A stretch of 64,000 nucleotides of DNA from Enterococcus rotai (GCF_001465345.1 NZ_CP013655.1:2032102-2096101), one strand, 5' to 3'; shown: positions 9,128-18,632, counted from the first letter of the stretch. Notes: generated from the letters alone by a model not told the origin. A program made the numbers and translations.

Positions 9128-9952
9128 GTGAAAAACGAAAAAATTAGTGTTCTTATGTCCATTTATAAGAATGAAAGCCCCCAATATTTTAAAGAAGCAA
9201 TGGCGAGTATTTTTAAACAGACAGTGCAACCAGAAGAAATATTATTAGTAGAAGATGGGCCATTAACAGACGAGCTGAATATAATGATTTCTGAAATAAA
9301 AGCCAAAGTTGGTAAACAATTGACCTTACTTCCTTTGGAAAAAAATGTTGGTTTAGGCAAAGCTTTAGCTTTAGGTGTAAAGGCCTGCCGCAATAATCTA
9401 ATTGCACGGATGGATTGTGATGATATAATGGTATCAAATCGCCTAGAAGTGCAATATGAAGAAATGAAGCAAGATCCTTCATTAGCGATTATAGGGTCTA
9501 ACATCACTGAATTTTATGATACAATTGATAATGTTTTGGGGTATAAAAAAATGCCTGCAACAAACGAAGCAATCCGAGAGTTTTCTAAAAAAAGAAATCC
9601 ATTTAATCATATGACCGTTATGTTTAGAAAAGAATTTGTGATGAATGTAGGTAATTATCTGCCTTTGAAGGGGTTTGAAGATTATTATTTATGGGTGCGT
9701 CTATTAAAAAATGGCTATACTGCTAAAAATATCCAAAAAGATTTAGTCTATGCTAGAACTGGGCTAGAAATGTATGCTCGGAGAGGTGGATTGAGTTACT
9801 TGGTGCCAGGACTAAAGGCACGAAAAAAAATTTACCAAGAAGGGTTAGGCAGTTTTAAAGATTATTTGTTTGTTTCCACGGTTCACGTATGTGTTAGTTT
9901 ATTGCCTAATAAGTTGCGTGGAAAATTTTATGAGAAAAAATTGCGTAATTGA
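9128..9952 (+). CDS. GT2-family glycosyltransferase
   Basis: The 274-residue protein has a single GT2 domain. ISVLMSIYKNE at the N-terminus, LLVEDGPLT, the metal-binding MDCDD near residue 97 and GFEDYYLWVRLLKNG near 184 match small GT2 enzymes of capsule loci that add hexoses or rhamnose to undecaprenyl-linked intermediates. The start is a GTG preceded by GGTGAG; no in-frame ATG fits better. The protein ends with an amphipathic, basic tail that could sit on the membrane. The donor sugar cannot be deduced. Confidence 0.85.
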   Translation: MKNEKISVLMSIYKNESPQYFKEAMASIFKQTVQPEEILLVEDGPLTDELNIMISEIKAKVGKQLTLLPLEKNVGLGKALALGVKACRNNLIARMDCDDIMVSNRLEVQYEEMKQDPSLAIIGSNITEFYDTIDNVLGYKKMPATNEAIREFSKKRNPFNHMTVMFRKEFVMNVGNYLPLKGFEDYYLWVRLLKNGYTAKNIQKDLVYARTGLEMYARRGGLSYLVPGLKARKKIYQEGLGSFKDYLFVSTVHVCVSLLPNKLRGKFYEKKLRN

Positions 9953-10005
9953 TTGGTTAGAAGAAAATAGAATCATAGAGATTATTTGTGTAGAAGGAGA
10001 AAAAA

Positions 10006-10920
10006 ATGGAAGACAACTTATTTGTAATGGAAGGCCTTGATTTTTTTAAAAGAAACTGGAAAAAGTATATATTTGGATTTATTCTTAGTTTAATATTGAT
10101 TTTTGGATTATTTTACTATGGGATGCGTTCTAGTCAGAATGAAAAAAGCCTAAATCAGGATAAAAATTATACTTTTTCATTTATCTTAGAGAATAAGGAT
10201 GGCTACATTTTCTCGAAAAATGAAATGATTAAAGAAATTTTTGCAAGCGAGTATGTAAAATCACATAGTGAATCTAGTCCAGAAGATGTTATTGAGGCAG
10301 TCACTGTTACGTATACCGATAATAACGGGAAAATGGTTGTTGAAACCCCGAATAAAGCAATTGCAGAGTCATTCTACACATTCCTTGAAGAGGCAAGTTC
10401 ACGATTTTTTATTGATAAAAGAGCATATGTACTATCAGAAAAGGTTGAAATGAGTAAAGAAAAAGTTTTTGAAGGAATTAGTAAGAAGAAAATTATTCTT
10501 TATGGCTTGCTATTAGTAATTTTTACCTTTGTGTTCGGGACAATTCTTGCAAGTGTCTCTGAAAAAAGAAACAAAAAGATTTCTCAAAAGTTTACACTAA
10601 AAGACAGTGATGAAATTATTGATGTAACGATTCTTAGAAAAGAATCGAATGAAGAAATTCAAACGAAATTGACGAATCTGATTAATAATCCACCAGTGAA
10701 TAAGATTGTTGTAATGAAAGACCAAACATATTTAGATGCTGGTAAGTTAAATGATTCAGTATATGTAACTGATAGCTTAGATAAAATTGAAACATTAACA
10801 TTTGTACCTGAATTAGTCATCATTATTTGTGAGAAAAATTCAACTGAAAAAATATGGTTTGGTTATCAAAAAGAATTAGCAAAAAATTATTCTGATAAAG
10901 TAAACTGTATTTATATCTAA
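10006..10920 (+). CDS. Wzz-like chain-length/polysaccharide co-polymerase protein
   Basis: The 304-residue protein has two membrane helices (about 20-41 and 162-182) around an extracytoplasmic segment of about 120 residues. A cytoplasmic C-terminal part of about 120 residues has no Walker motif. This is the layout of Gram-positive Wzz/CapA-like modulators of Wzy polymerisation without the kinase domain. The C-terminal part contains LRKESNEEIQTKLTNLINN and a beta-rich end, and may be a degenerate CapB-like Rossmann domain. It stands directly upstream of the EpsG-type polymerase gene (13-base gap), as expected for a partner controlling chain length. The family call rests on topology and context. 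Confidence 0.6.
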   Translation: MEDNLFVMEGLDFFKRNWKKYIFGFILSLILIFGLFYYGMRSSQNEKSLNQDKNYTFSFILENKDGYIFSKNEMIKEIFASEYVKSHSESSPEDVIEAVTVTYTDNNGKMVVETPNKAIAESFYTFLEEASSRFFIDKRAYVLSEKVEMSKEKVFEGISKKKIILYGLLLVIFTFVFGTILASVSEKRNKKISQKFTLKDSDEIIDVTILRKESNEEIQTKLTNLINNPPVNKIVVMKDQTYLDAGKLNDSVYVTDSLDKIETLTFVPELVIIICEKNSTEKIWFGYQKELAKNYSDKVNCIYI

Positions 10921-10933
10921 ATGGAGTGAAGAA

Positions 10934-11998
10934 ATGATACCTTATATATTATTATTTGTCAGCCTGATTGTCCTTTCACTCCTCGAGTTTTTTAGTAAGA
11001 AGAGAGTTTTTTTCATTATTGCAATGATAGAAATCATTTTATTTGCGGGTTTAAGATATGAGACTGGCTATGATTACTTATCATATAAAGCATTTTTTGA
11101 AAGAGTTAAGAGTTTTGGGGATATCATATCAGGTGGGATTGATGCTGAACCTGGTTACTTATTGACTAATTATATTGTAAAAATGTTTGGAATGGATTTT
11201 TCGGCTTTTATTTTAATCTATTCAGTTGTGACCTTAGCGTTATTAGGTTGGTTTGTTTACAAAAATGTGAGTTATCCAACAATGATTATCGTGTATTATG
11301 TCTCTCGTTTCTATTTTGTTAGGGACATGGGCCAAATAAGAGCATCACTAGTCGCAATTGTTTTTCTTTATTGTTTACCGGCGATTAAAGAAAAAAATCT
11401 TCCCAAAGTAGTTCTATTTTCACTTCTGGGAGCCTGTTTCCATATTGTTGCTTTGTTTATTATACCAGCTTACTTTTTTGTATGGATCATAAAAAAACTA
11501 ACATTGCAAAAAGTGTTTATTTTGACAATGATTTCAGCTTTGATAGGTGTGTTGTTCTTTTTCCCAGATCTATTTTTATGGGCGATTCCTTCAAGGTATG
11601 CGGGGTATTTTGCAGGTAAGTATATCACTGGAAAGTGGATATTTAATCCGATATTCATCATGCAGATGGGAATTACGATTGCCTCAATACTCTTTATTAA
11701 AGGGAAAAATAAAGAGTACAATGAGAGTTTAAACATATTATTAAGTTTGTATTTTTTATCTACATTATTTTTGATTATTTTCGGTCCCTTAGCAACTGTG
11801 GGTGGAAGAATCGGTACGATTTTTGCAACAGCTGAAATTTTGTTAGTCCCTCAATTGTTTCGATATGTATTCAAAAATCAATATCTTAATTTAGTTTGTT
11901 ACTATATATTTTGTGCAGTTGTTTTTTACTTAATATTTATTTTGTCAAATACGTATCAAGATTTTATTCCGTATCAAACGGTGTTCTCTGTTTCATAA
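10934..11998 (+). CDS. EpsG/Wzy-type polysaccharide polymerase
   Basis: The 354-residue membrane protein has about ten to twelve helices. It carries the EpsG-family signatures AGLRYETGYDYLSYKAFF near residue 37 and MGQIRASLVAIVFLY near 130. Members polymerise lipid-linked repeat units on the outer face of the membrane. With the Wzz-like gene before it and the Wzx flippase after it, this completes a Wzx/Wzy assembly route within the variable cluster. The ribosome binding site is GGAGTGAAG. The next gene starts 17 bases after the stop. Confidence 0.8.
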   Translation: MIPYILLFVSLIVLSLLEFFSKKRVFFIIAMIEIILFAGLRYETGYDYLSYKAFFERVKSFGDIISGGIDAEPGYLLTNYIVKMFGMDFSAFILIYSVVTLALLGWFVYKNVSYPTMIIVYYVSRFYFVRDMGQIRASLVAIVFLYCLPAIKEKNLPKVVLFSLLGACFHIVALFIIPAYFFVWIIKKLTLQKVFILTMISALIGVLFFFPDLFLWAIPSRYAGYFAGKYITGKWIFNPIFIMQMGITIASILFIKGKNKEYNESLNILLSLYFLSTLFLIIFGPLATVGGRIGTIFATAEILLVPQLFRYVFKNQYLNLVCYYIFCAVVFYLIFILSNTYQDFIPYQTVFSVS

Positions 11999-12015
11999 AA
12001 AGAAAGGAAGCAATT

Positions 12016-14415
12016 ATGATTAAAAAAACAAATGGCAAGTATTTAAAAAGCGGCATTGTCTTATTTTCACTTGCACTATTAGCAAATGTTGGATTTATGA
12101 CTGAAAATCAACGAGTGTTTGCAGAAGAGACTGAAAATACTGGCGATAACAGAATAAGTGAGACTAGTTCATCTAGTCATGCTGAACAATCCGCTCAGAC
12201 GACTTCTGAGTCTGAGACGAATAACTCTACTTCAGAGACTATTATGGAAGTACCAGAAAATAAAATTACAGAAGAAAATAATAAAGAACTAGGGAACGCA
12301 TCGAAACAAGAAGAAGGGGAGTACTTATTTAACCCGAATGATCGATCTGATTTAGCTATTACAGCACGCGCTGCTGGTGAAACACGTTCACTAATATCAG
12401 CAACTGAAAATAATCGCCCTGCTAAAGATTTTGTGGATATTTCGTCTCATAATGGAGCACTTTCCGTGGATAATTTTAACGAAATGAAAAAATATGGCGT
12501 TAAAGGTGTTGTTGTAAAATTAACAGAGTATACAACATACTTGAATCCTTTGGCAAAAGGACAAATTGAAAATGCACAACGTGCGGGATTGATTGTCTCT
12601 GTCTATCATTATAGTTGGTTTACAACAAAAGCAGGAGCTGAGCAAGAGGCGATATATTTTGCCCAAAAGGCAAATGAGCTAGGACTACCTAAAAATACAT
12701 TGCTAATAAATGATGCTGAACAGACGGAAATGACAGCTGGGAATGTCACTGAAAATTCTCTTGCATTTCAAAAGAAACTAAATAACTTAGGTTATTCTCG
12801 CGTAGCACACTATTCAATGTTTGATTGGTTTAACCGTAAAATACTGGATGAAGATAAATTGGGATCTGGAAACAGTTGGGTTGCAAGCTACCCCTATAAC
12901 CCTTTAGCAACAAATCTATTACATACCGGAAATGCTGCTTGGCAATGGAGTTCTGAGCTGACATTTCCTGGAGTTCCTGGAAGGTTTGACATAAATGTAT
13001 CTTATAATAATTTATTCTTACAAGCGACAGGAGATAATGGTATTAACTTAGCTAATTATCATACATCTGCACCGCTACAAGTGTATACAACTGATAATCT
13101 TTGGTATTATAATGATATTAATGAATTTTCTGTGGCAACTCAAGCAGAAAAATTGCCTAAAGATACAATTTTAAATATAAACTCAATCGAGTATAGCAAC
13201 AGCGGTTATCCTAGACTTGTCACAGACAAAGGCTATGTTTCCGCAAATAAAATGTACACTTCACCAACTATTAGCAATTTATCCAGTTATATTACTGACT
13301 TAGGGAAAGTCGTAGCATTAGGAAATATCTGGTATTACAATGATAAAGATAACTTTACGCAACAGACACAAGCAGGTCAAATTACTAAAAATACTGTTTT
13401 TGATGTTATAGGGATTGTTTTCAGTAAAACAGGTTACCCAAGGTTAGTTACAGATAAAGGCTATGTCTCTGCTAACAAAGCTTATGTCAATCAACTTGTA
13501 GCAAACTATTCTGATTATCTGATGACCACAGGAAAAGTTGCAACAACAACAAGTACTTGGCATTATAACAATAAAGATAGTTTTACCCAACAGTCACAAG
13601 TAGAGCAAATAGCGAAAAATACTGTTTTAACGGTAAAAGATATTGCCTATAGTGCAAGTGGTTATCCAAGATTAGTGACAGACAAAGGGTATGTTTCCGC
13701 AAATAAAGGATTTGTAACACCAATCGTTAATAACCATGCTGATTATTATTTGAAGACAGGAAAATTTTTGACGTCTCAAAACATTTGGTATTACAATGAT
13801 AAGGATCTTTTTTCAGTTGAAACACAAGCTGAGCCTTTGCCAAAAGAGACAATGATTGAAGTCAAGGATATTGTATATAGTGCAACAGGCTACCCAAGAT
13901 TAGTAACAGACAAAGGATATGTTTCCGCAAATAAAGGGTATCTTTCAGAGGCAATCAGTAATTTAAACAGCTATATTACTGAGCCGATGAAGGTTGTTAC
14001 TAAGGAAAGTATTTGGTACTACAATAGCAAAGATGAGTTTTCAAGTAAAACACAGGCTGAGAAATTAGCTAAAGACACATTACTAGATGTGAAAGCTATC
14101 GTTTATAGTGCAACAGGCTATCCAAGATTAGTTACAAATAAAGGGTATGTTTCTGCTAATAAAGCTTACGTTACTCCAGCAATTGGTAATATCGATAGCT
14201 ACATTACTAAGCCAGGAAAAGTAAGAGCTAAAGCTAATATCTGGCATTATAATAATAAAGACAACTTTGCAGTTGAGACACAAGTACAACAAATTACTAA
14301 AGGAACGACCTTCACAGTTAAAGGAATCGCCTATAGTGCAACTGGCTATCCAAGACTGGTAACAGATAAGGGATATGTTTCAGCAAATAAAACATATGTA
14401 GAAGAAATAAAATAA
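12016..14415 (+). CDS. Secreted GH25 muramidase with six C-terminal DUF5776-like repeats
   Basis: The 799-residue protein has a signal peptide (cleavage likely after VFA at 36), a Ser/Thr/Glu-rich linker to about 135, a glycoside hydrolase family 25 domain (about 138-335) and six tandem repeats of about 75 residues to the C-terminus. GH25 residues visible are D141 in VDISSHNG, D233 and E235 in INDAEQ, and D325 in GRFDINVSY. Each repeat has IWYYN-KD-F near its start and ends with GYPRLVTDKGYVSANK, resembling DUF5776 cell-wall-attachment repeats. It should bind the cell envelope and cut the peptidoglycan glycan strand. There is no LPXTG or other sorting signal. An upstream frame extends into the previous gene, but AGAAAGGAAG supports this ATG. 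Its place between polymerase and flippase genes is unusual. Confidence 0.85.
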   Translation: MIKKTNGKYLKSGIVLFSLALLANVGFMTENQRVFAEETENTGDNRISETSSSSHAEQSAQTTSESETNNSTSETIMEVPENKITEENNKELGNASKQEEGEYLFNPNDRSDLAITARAAGETRSLISATENNRPAKDFVDISSHNGALSVDNFNEMKKYGVKGVVVKLTEYTTYLNPLAKGQIENAQRAGLIVSVYHYSWFTTKAGAEQEAIYFAQKANELGLPKNTLLINDAEQTEMTAGNVTENSLAFQKKLNNLGYSRVAHYSMFDWFNRKILDEDKLGSGNSWVASYPYNPLATNLLHTGNAAWQWSSELTFPGVPGRFDINVSYNNLFLQATGDNGINLANYHTSAPLQVYTTDNLWYYNDINEFSVATQAEKLPKDTILNINSIEYSNSGYPRLVTDKGYVSANKMYTSPTISNLSSYITDLGKVVALGNIWYYNDKDNFTQQTQAGQITKNTVFDVIGIVFSKTGYPRLVTDKGYVSANKAYVNQLVANYSDYLMTTGKVATTTSTWHYNNKDSFTQQSQVEQIAKNTVLTVKDIAYSASGYPRLVTDKGYVSANKGFVTPIVNNHADYYLKTGKFLTSQNIWYYNDKDLFSVETQAEPLPKETMIEVKDIVYSATGYPRLVTDKGYVSANKGYLSEAISNLNSYITEPMKVVTKESIWYYNSKDEFSSKTQAEKLAKDTLLDVKAIVYSATGYPRLVTNKGYVSANKAYVTPAIGNIDSYITKPGKVRAKANIWHYNNKDNFAVETQVQQITKGTTFTVKGIAYSATGYPRLVTDKGYVSANKTYVEEIK
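13063..14403 (+). repeat. Six tandem coding repeats of about 225 bp
   Basis: The repeat array lies inside the GH25 gene. Every unit contains TGGTATTA or TGGCATTA near its start and a conserved block encoding GYPRLVTDKGYVSANK. The block varies at third codon positions, so the array is old or under selection rather than freshly expanded. Confidence 0.85.
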
Positions 14416-14458
14416 ATAATTGAACCATCAAAAAATCAAGACAAGTTGGTGTATCTAA

Positions 14459-15895
14459 GTGAAGAAAGTATTGAGTAATATATTTTTTACGGCTATGTAT
14501 CAAGTAGTAATACTGATTGTTCCATTAGTGACGATGCCGTATGTATCAAGAATATTCGGAACAGAATTGCTTGGTATTAATTCATTTGTTATTTCAATTA
14601 TTGGTTTTTTGAACATGATTATTTTAATGGGCATGAGTCAATTAGGAACAAGAGAGATTGCCAAAGCCGACAAAAAAGATCGTGGATCAGTTTTCTTTCA
14701 GTTGTGGTTTATTCAATTAGCAAGTGGCTTGATTGTCACAAGCCTTTATCTACTAATTGTTTCGTTTTTTGTTGGTAATAAAGGTGTGTACTATATTCAA
14801 ATTCCTTATTTGATTGCATATGTTCTAGATATCTCCTGGTATTTTCTTGGAATTGGTGAAGTAAAAAAAGTGATTGTAAGAAACACAATTGTGAAATTTG
14901 GTTCCCTGATTTTGGTTTTCCTTATAGTAAAGAGCAGTTCAGATTTGCTACTATACATGGGGATAAACAGTATTAGCACATTTTTAGCAAATATCTTTTT
15001 TTGGATTAGTTTACTCAAGGAATTTAAAGCGTATGGAAAAATTAAAAAGTCATTTTCTGTTCCCTATTTGAAGCAGGCGTTGTTTTTACTTATTCCGTTA
15101 TTTGCGATTCAAGTGTATAATACGTTTGATAAGACGTTAGTTGGATTACTATCAACAAAAACAGAGCTTTCTTTCTATGATCAATCTCAGAAAATTGTTC
15201 GAATTGTGTTGTCAATTGTTACCTCAATCAGTTTAGTTATGATGCCTTTAATGGCTAAAGTAGATACAGGTGACAGCGAGGATAGTTCAAAACTACAGCT
15301 GTTATTGAAAAAATCAGTTGAATATACAACGTTGATTTCCTTATTATTAACTGTTTTATTAATGTGTAATTCACGTGATTTCGTTCGATGGTTTTTTGGA
15401 AATGAATTTGTTCCGATGACCTATAATATGATTTTTGTTAGTTTGATCATTGCACCAAATGCTTTTGGTGGAGTTTTAGCCAATCAGTTTACTTTAGCAA
15501 AAGGATTGCTGAAGCATTATTCTATTCCATTTATCGCAGGCGCAATAATTGATGTCATATTAAACCTTATATTGGTACCAAGATGGGGGGCAGATGGTGG
15601 GACTATTGCATTGATCGTTACGGAATTTTGTGTTTGTATCTTTAGGGTCTATGTCATTCGTAAATGGTTGGACCTCAAAGATATTTGCTCTGAATTTTTT
15701 AAATATACGATTATATTTGTTTTAATTTTAGTTTTGGGATTTTTAATTCCTAACTTTGTAGCATCTTTATTCTTGAATATGGTTATACGTTCAAGTATAG
15801 TGTTTGTTGTATTTCTTATTTTGATTTTTCTTTTTCAAACCAACATCTCAAAAGACTTCACCGCTCTTTTAAATAAAGTGAAAAAGAAAACGTAA
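14459..15895 (+). CDS. Wzx-type lipid-linked oligosaccharide flippase
   Basis: The 478-residue protein has about 12 to 14 membrane helices and the usual N-terminus of polysaccharide flippases of the MATE/MOP superfamily (VLIVPLVTMPYVSRIFG-type; here IVPLVTMPYVSRIFGTELLG). It moves undecaprenyl-pyrophosphate-linked repeat units from the inner to the outer face of the membrane. The start is GTG; no strong Shine-Dalgarno sequence precedes it, so translation may be weak or coupled. The N-terminus aligns with the family at this position, and a later start would cut the first helix. It follows the muramidase gene by 43 bases. Confidence 0.85.
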   Translation: MKKVLSNIFFTAMYQVVILIVPLVTMPYVSRIFGTELLGINSFVISIIGFLNMIILMGMSQLGTREIAKADKKDRGSVFFQLWFIQLASGLIVTSLYLLIVSFFVGNKGVYYIQIPYLIAYVLDISWYFLGIGEVKKVIVRNTIVKFGSLILVFLIVKSSSDLLLYMGINSISTFLANIFFWISLLKEFKAYGKIKKSFSVPYLKQALFLLIPLFAIQVYNTFDKTLVGLLSTKTELSFYDQSQKIVRIVLSIVTSISLVMMPLMAKVDTGDSEDSSKLQLLLKKSVEYTTLISLLLTVLLMCNSRDFVRWFFGNEFVPMTYNMIFVSLIIAPNAFGGVLANQFTLAKGLLKHYSIPFIAGAIIDVILNLILVPRWGADGGTIALIVTEFCVCIFRVYVIRKWLDLKDICSEFFKYTIIFVLILVLGFLIPNFVASLFLNMVIRSSIVFVVFLILIFLFQTNISKDFTALLNKVKKKT

Positions 15896-15920
15896 CTAGA
15901 CATATTTTGGAGGGCTTCTT

Positions 15921-16781
15921 TTGAAATCAGATAATATTGTAAAACAACTACAAAAAAAAGAATTAGAAATATTGAAATTTGTGGATAATTTTTGCCAAAC
16001 TAAAGATATTCCATATTTTTTATCAGCTGGAACGTTACTAGGAGCGATTCGTCACAAAGGTTTTATTCCATGGGATGATGACATTGATTTAGGTATGACA
16101 AGAGAAAATTATGAACGGTTTATTCAATTGGTTCCTGAGGCTTTAAAGGATACTGATTATATGCTTCAAACTTATAAAACGGATGTTGGTTATCCGTTAC
16201 CGTTTTTAAAAATCATTAATTTAAAGACAACTTTAGTTGAATCTAATGCTAAAGACGGTAATGCTAAAAATGGTGTTTTTATTGATATTTTCCCATTTGA
16301 TGTTGTACCGGATAATAAAGCTTTAAGATGGCTGCAGATAAAAAAATGTAAGCTTTTGACATTTGTTATTCACACTAAAATGAATTACTATACGCGTGCT
16401 CAAACACCAGTAGGTGGAATGATATATAAAGTGTTAAATTTTTTCTGGGGTAGATATTCTGTAAGAGAACTTCTTGATAAAAGGCAGAATGAAATTGAAA
16501 AATATAATCAGTCAAATAATCACAATATGTCTATAGTAACTGCTACGACGGAATTTAGAACAGAAACATTAAGCAAGACGGAAATCAATGATGTAATCAG
16601 AATTCCCTTTGAGGACGGTATGTTTTTAGCAAATTCAAATTATGAACGAATGCTGGAACAATCTTATGGAGATTATATGGAATTTCCTCCTGTGGAAGAA
16701 CGTGGAACAAAACATGACATTGTTTATTTAAAATTGGATGATTTCGAGTTTGGAGATCCAACATATAAAAAGAAAAAATAG
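15921..16781 (+). CDS. LicD-family phosphotransferase
   Basis: The 286-residue cytoplasmic protein carries the LicD signature: FLSAGTLLGAIRHKGFIPWD followed by DDIDLGM (D52-D56 region), and GVFIDIFPFDVVPDN near 112. LicD proteins transfer a phospho-alcohol (phosphocholine, or ribitol or glycerol phosphate in relatives) from a CDP-linked donor to a sugar. The start is TTG, with GGAGG 7 bases upstream. The next gene encodes a LicC-like cytidylyltransferase fused to a PLP domain, the expected supplier of the CDP donor. The transferred group is not known; phosphoethanolamine or a derivative is my inference from the neighbours. Confidence 0.85.
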   Translation: MKSDNIVKQLQKKELEILKFVDNFCQTKDIPYFLSAGTLLGAIRHKGFIPWDDDIDLGMTRENYERFIQLVPEALKDTDYMLQTYKTDVGYPLPFLKIINLKTTLVESNAKDGNAKNGVFIDIFPFDVVPDNKALRWLQIKKCKLLTFVIHTKMNYYTRAQTPVGGMIYKVLNFFWGRYSVRELLDKRQNEIEKYNQSNNHNMSIVTATTEFRTETLSKTEINDVIRIPFEDGMFLANSNYERMLEQSYGDYMEFPPVEERGTKHDIVYLKLDDFEFGDPTYKKKK

Positions 16782-16814
16782 TAGAGTCTGACAAAGGTCA
16801 CAGGAGGGATAAAC

Positions 16815-18632
16815 ATGCAAGGTCTTATTTTAGCAGCTGGTTTAGGAAGCAGAATGAAAGAGTTCACTAAAAGTACCACTAAAAGTATGGTTGAAGTTAA
16901 TGGGAAGTCATTAATAGAACGGATGTTACGCCAATTAGATAATCTTAATTTAGAAAGAATTGTGATCGTCGATGGCTATAAATATGATGTTATGGAGGAC
17001 TATGTTAAAGAAATCCAAATCAAGACACCAGTACTATTTGTAACGAACCATGATTACGATAAAACAAATAATATTTATTCTGTCTTTATGGCTAAAGAAT
17101 TAATGTGTCAAGAAGATACTATTTTACTAGAATCAGATTTGATTTTTGCAGATCAATTACTTGATGAGGTCATGGCTTCTGATTATAAAAATCTAGCCGT
17201 TGTCTCGAAGTTTGAATCTTGGATGGACGGTACAGTTGTAAAAATTGATGGAGATAAAAATATTATTGATTTTATTGATAAGAAGCGATTTAATTTTAAT
17301 GAAACGAGTAGTTATTATAAAACTGTTAATATTTATAAATTTAGCAAAGAATTTTCAAAATCTATCTACTTTCCATTTCTAGAAGCTCAAATGAGTGCTT
17401 TTGGTAAGAATGAATATTATGAAACTACATTGAAAACAATTACACAATTTGATGCTAGTTTAGTTAAGGCATTGGATATTGAAGATATTCCTTGGTATGA
17501 AATTGATGATCTGCAAGATTTAGATGTTGCCAGTTCCCTCTTTAATACAACACCGTCAAAAAAATTAGATGCATTTCAAAAAAGATATGGCGGCTATTGG
17601 AGATATCCAAAAGTAATTGATTTTTGCTATCTCGTTAATCCATTTTATCCCCCTAAGCGAATGGTTGATGAAATGAAATCGAATATGGAACGCTTGATTA
17701 TTGATTATCCTTCTGGTCTTCAAGTGAATTCTTCCTTAGTAGCAAAATACTATAATGTACCTGAAAAGCATGTAGTTGTGGGAAATGGTGCAGCAGAATT
17801 AATTAAATCATTGATGGAAAAGAATGCTGGGAAATATGGGATTATTGCGCCAACTTTTGAAGAATACCCAAACCGTGTTAGTAAAGAACAAATTGTAAAA
17901 TACTATCCTACAAATAAAGATTTCCAATACACAGCTAAAGATATCATGGCGTTCTATTCAGAAAATGATATTGATTATTTGGTTTTAATAAACCCAGATA
18001 ACCCCACTGGAAATTATATTCCAAAACCAGATGTTATAGGTTTATTAGAATGGGCAAAAGTACGCGGAATTACTATAATTTTAGATGAATCCTTTAATGA
18101 TTTTGTTGATTTTGAAGAAGTTCCTTCTCTAATCAATCGTGAGACATTAATAGCACATCCTAATTTAATTATTATTAAAAGTATTTCCAAATCATTTGGG
18201 GTTCCAGGAGTACGTTTAGGCTTTTTAATGACCAGTGATGAATCATTGATCAGCTATATTAAATCAGATGTTTCAATTTGGAATATCAACTCATTTGGAG
18301 AATTCTTCCTCCAAATTTTTGAAAAATATAAAAAAGACTACTTGTCAGCTTTAGATTTATTTTATAAAATTCGTAAAGATTTTAGTTCTGCAATGGCCCA
18401 AGTATCTGATTTTGAGGTAATCGAGTCACAATCAAATTATTTCACTTGTCGTCTTACTGGTGATATAAGTGCACGGGAATTAGCCACAATACTATTGGAT
18501 CAGGACAAAATCTTTATTAAGGACTTGTCTGGAAAAGATGGTTTTGAGGGTGAGTACGTAAGAATTGCAGTGAAAAAAAGTGATGAAAATGAAAAAATTG
18601 TTGAAGCCTTGAAACGAATATTGAATCGCTAG
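16815..18632 (+). CDS. LicC-like cytidylyltransferase fused to CobD/HisC-like PLP enzyme
   Basis: The 605-residue protein is a two-domain fusion. Residues 1-240 are a sugar-nucleotidyltransferase-fold domain of LicC type, with LILAAGLGSRM, KSMVEVNGKSLI, NNIYSVFMA, LLESDLIF and WYEIDDLQDLDVA. Residues about 265-605 are a fold-type-I PLP domain with NPDNPTG (N393), DESFNDF, the likely PLP lysine K459 in SISKSFGVPGVRLGF and a C-terminal Arg in GEYVRIAVKK. The IFIKDLSGKDGF stretch before that Arg resembles threonine-phosphate decarboxylase (CobD) as much as histidinol-phosphate aminotransferase. The fusion implies that the phosphorylated amine made by one domain is activated with CTP by the other, feeding LicD. 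Decarboxylation versus transamination is undecided. GGAGG precedes the ATG by 9 bases. Confidence 0.85.
   Translation: MQGLILAAGLGSRMKEFTKSTTKSMVEVNGKSLIERMLRQLDNLNLERIVIVDGYKYDVMEDYVKEIQIKTPVLFVTNHDYDKTNNIYSVFMAKELMCQEDTILLESDLIFADQLLDEVMASDYKNLAVVSKFESWMDGTVVKIDGDKNIIDFIDKKRFNFNETSSYYKTVNIYKFSKEFSKSIYFPFLEAQMSAFGKNEYYETTLKTITQFDASLVKALDIEDIPWYEIDDLQDLDVASSLFNTTPSKKLDAFQKRYGGYWRYPKVIDFCYLVNPFYPPKRMVDEMKSNMERLIIDYPSGLQVNSSLVAKYYNVPEKHVVVGNGAAELIKSLMEKNAGKYGIIAPTFEEYPNRVSKEQIVKYYPTNKDFQYTAKDIMAFYSENDIDYLVLINPDNPTGNYIPKPDVIGLLEWAKVRGITIILDESFNDFVDFEEVPSLINRETLIAHPNLIIIKSISKSFGVPGVRLGFLMTSDESLISYIKSDVSIWNINSFGEFFLQIFEKYKKDYLSALDLFYKIRKDFSSAMAQVSDFEVIESQSNYFTCRLTGDISARELATILLDQDKIFIKDLSGKDGFEGEYVRIAVKKSDENEKIVEALKRILNR

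Noticed and set aside
13063-14403. Regular repeats that might look like a CRISPR or mobile repeat array
   Set aside because: The units are about 225 bp, in frame and code for wall-binding repeats of the muramidase; no short repeat-spacer pattern and no cas genes.
12016-14415. GH25 muramidase as a phage endolysin
   Set aside because: It has a signal peptide and wall-binding repeats, no holin or phage genes are nearby, and it is in a polysaccharide operon.
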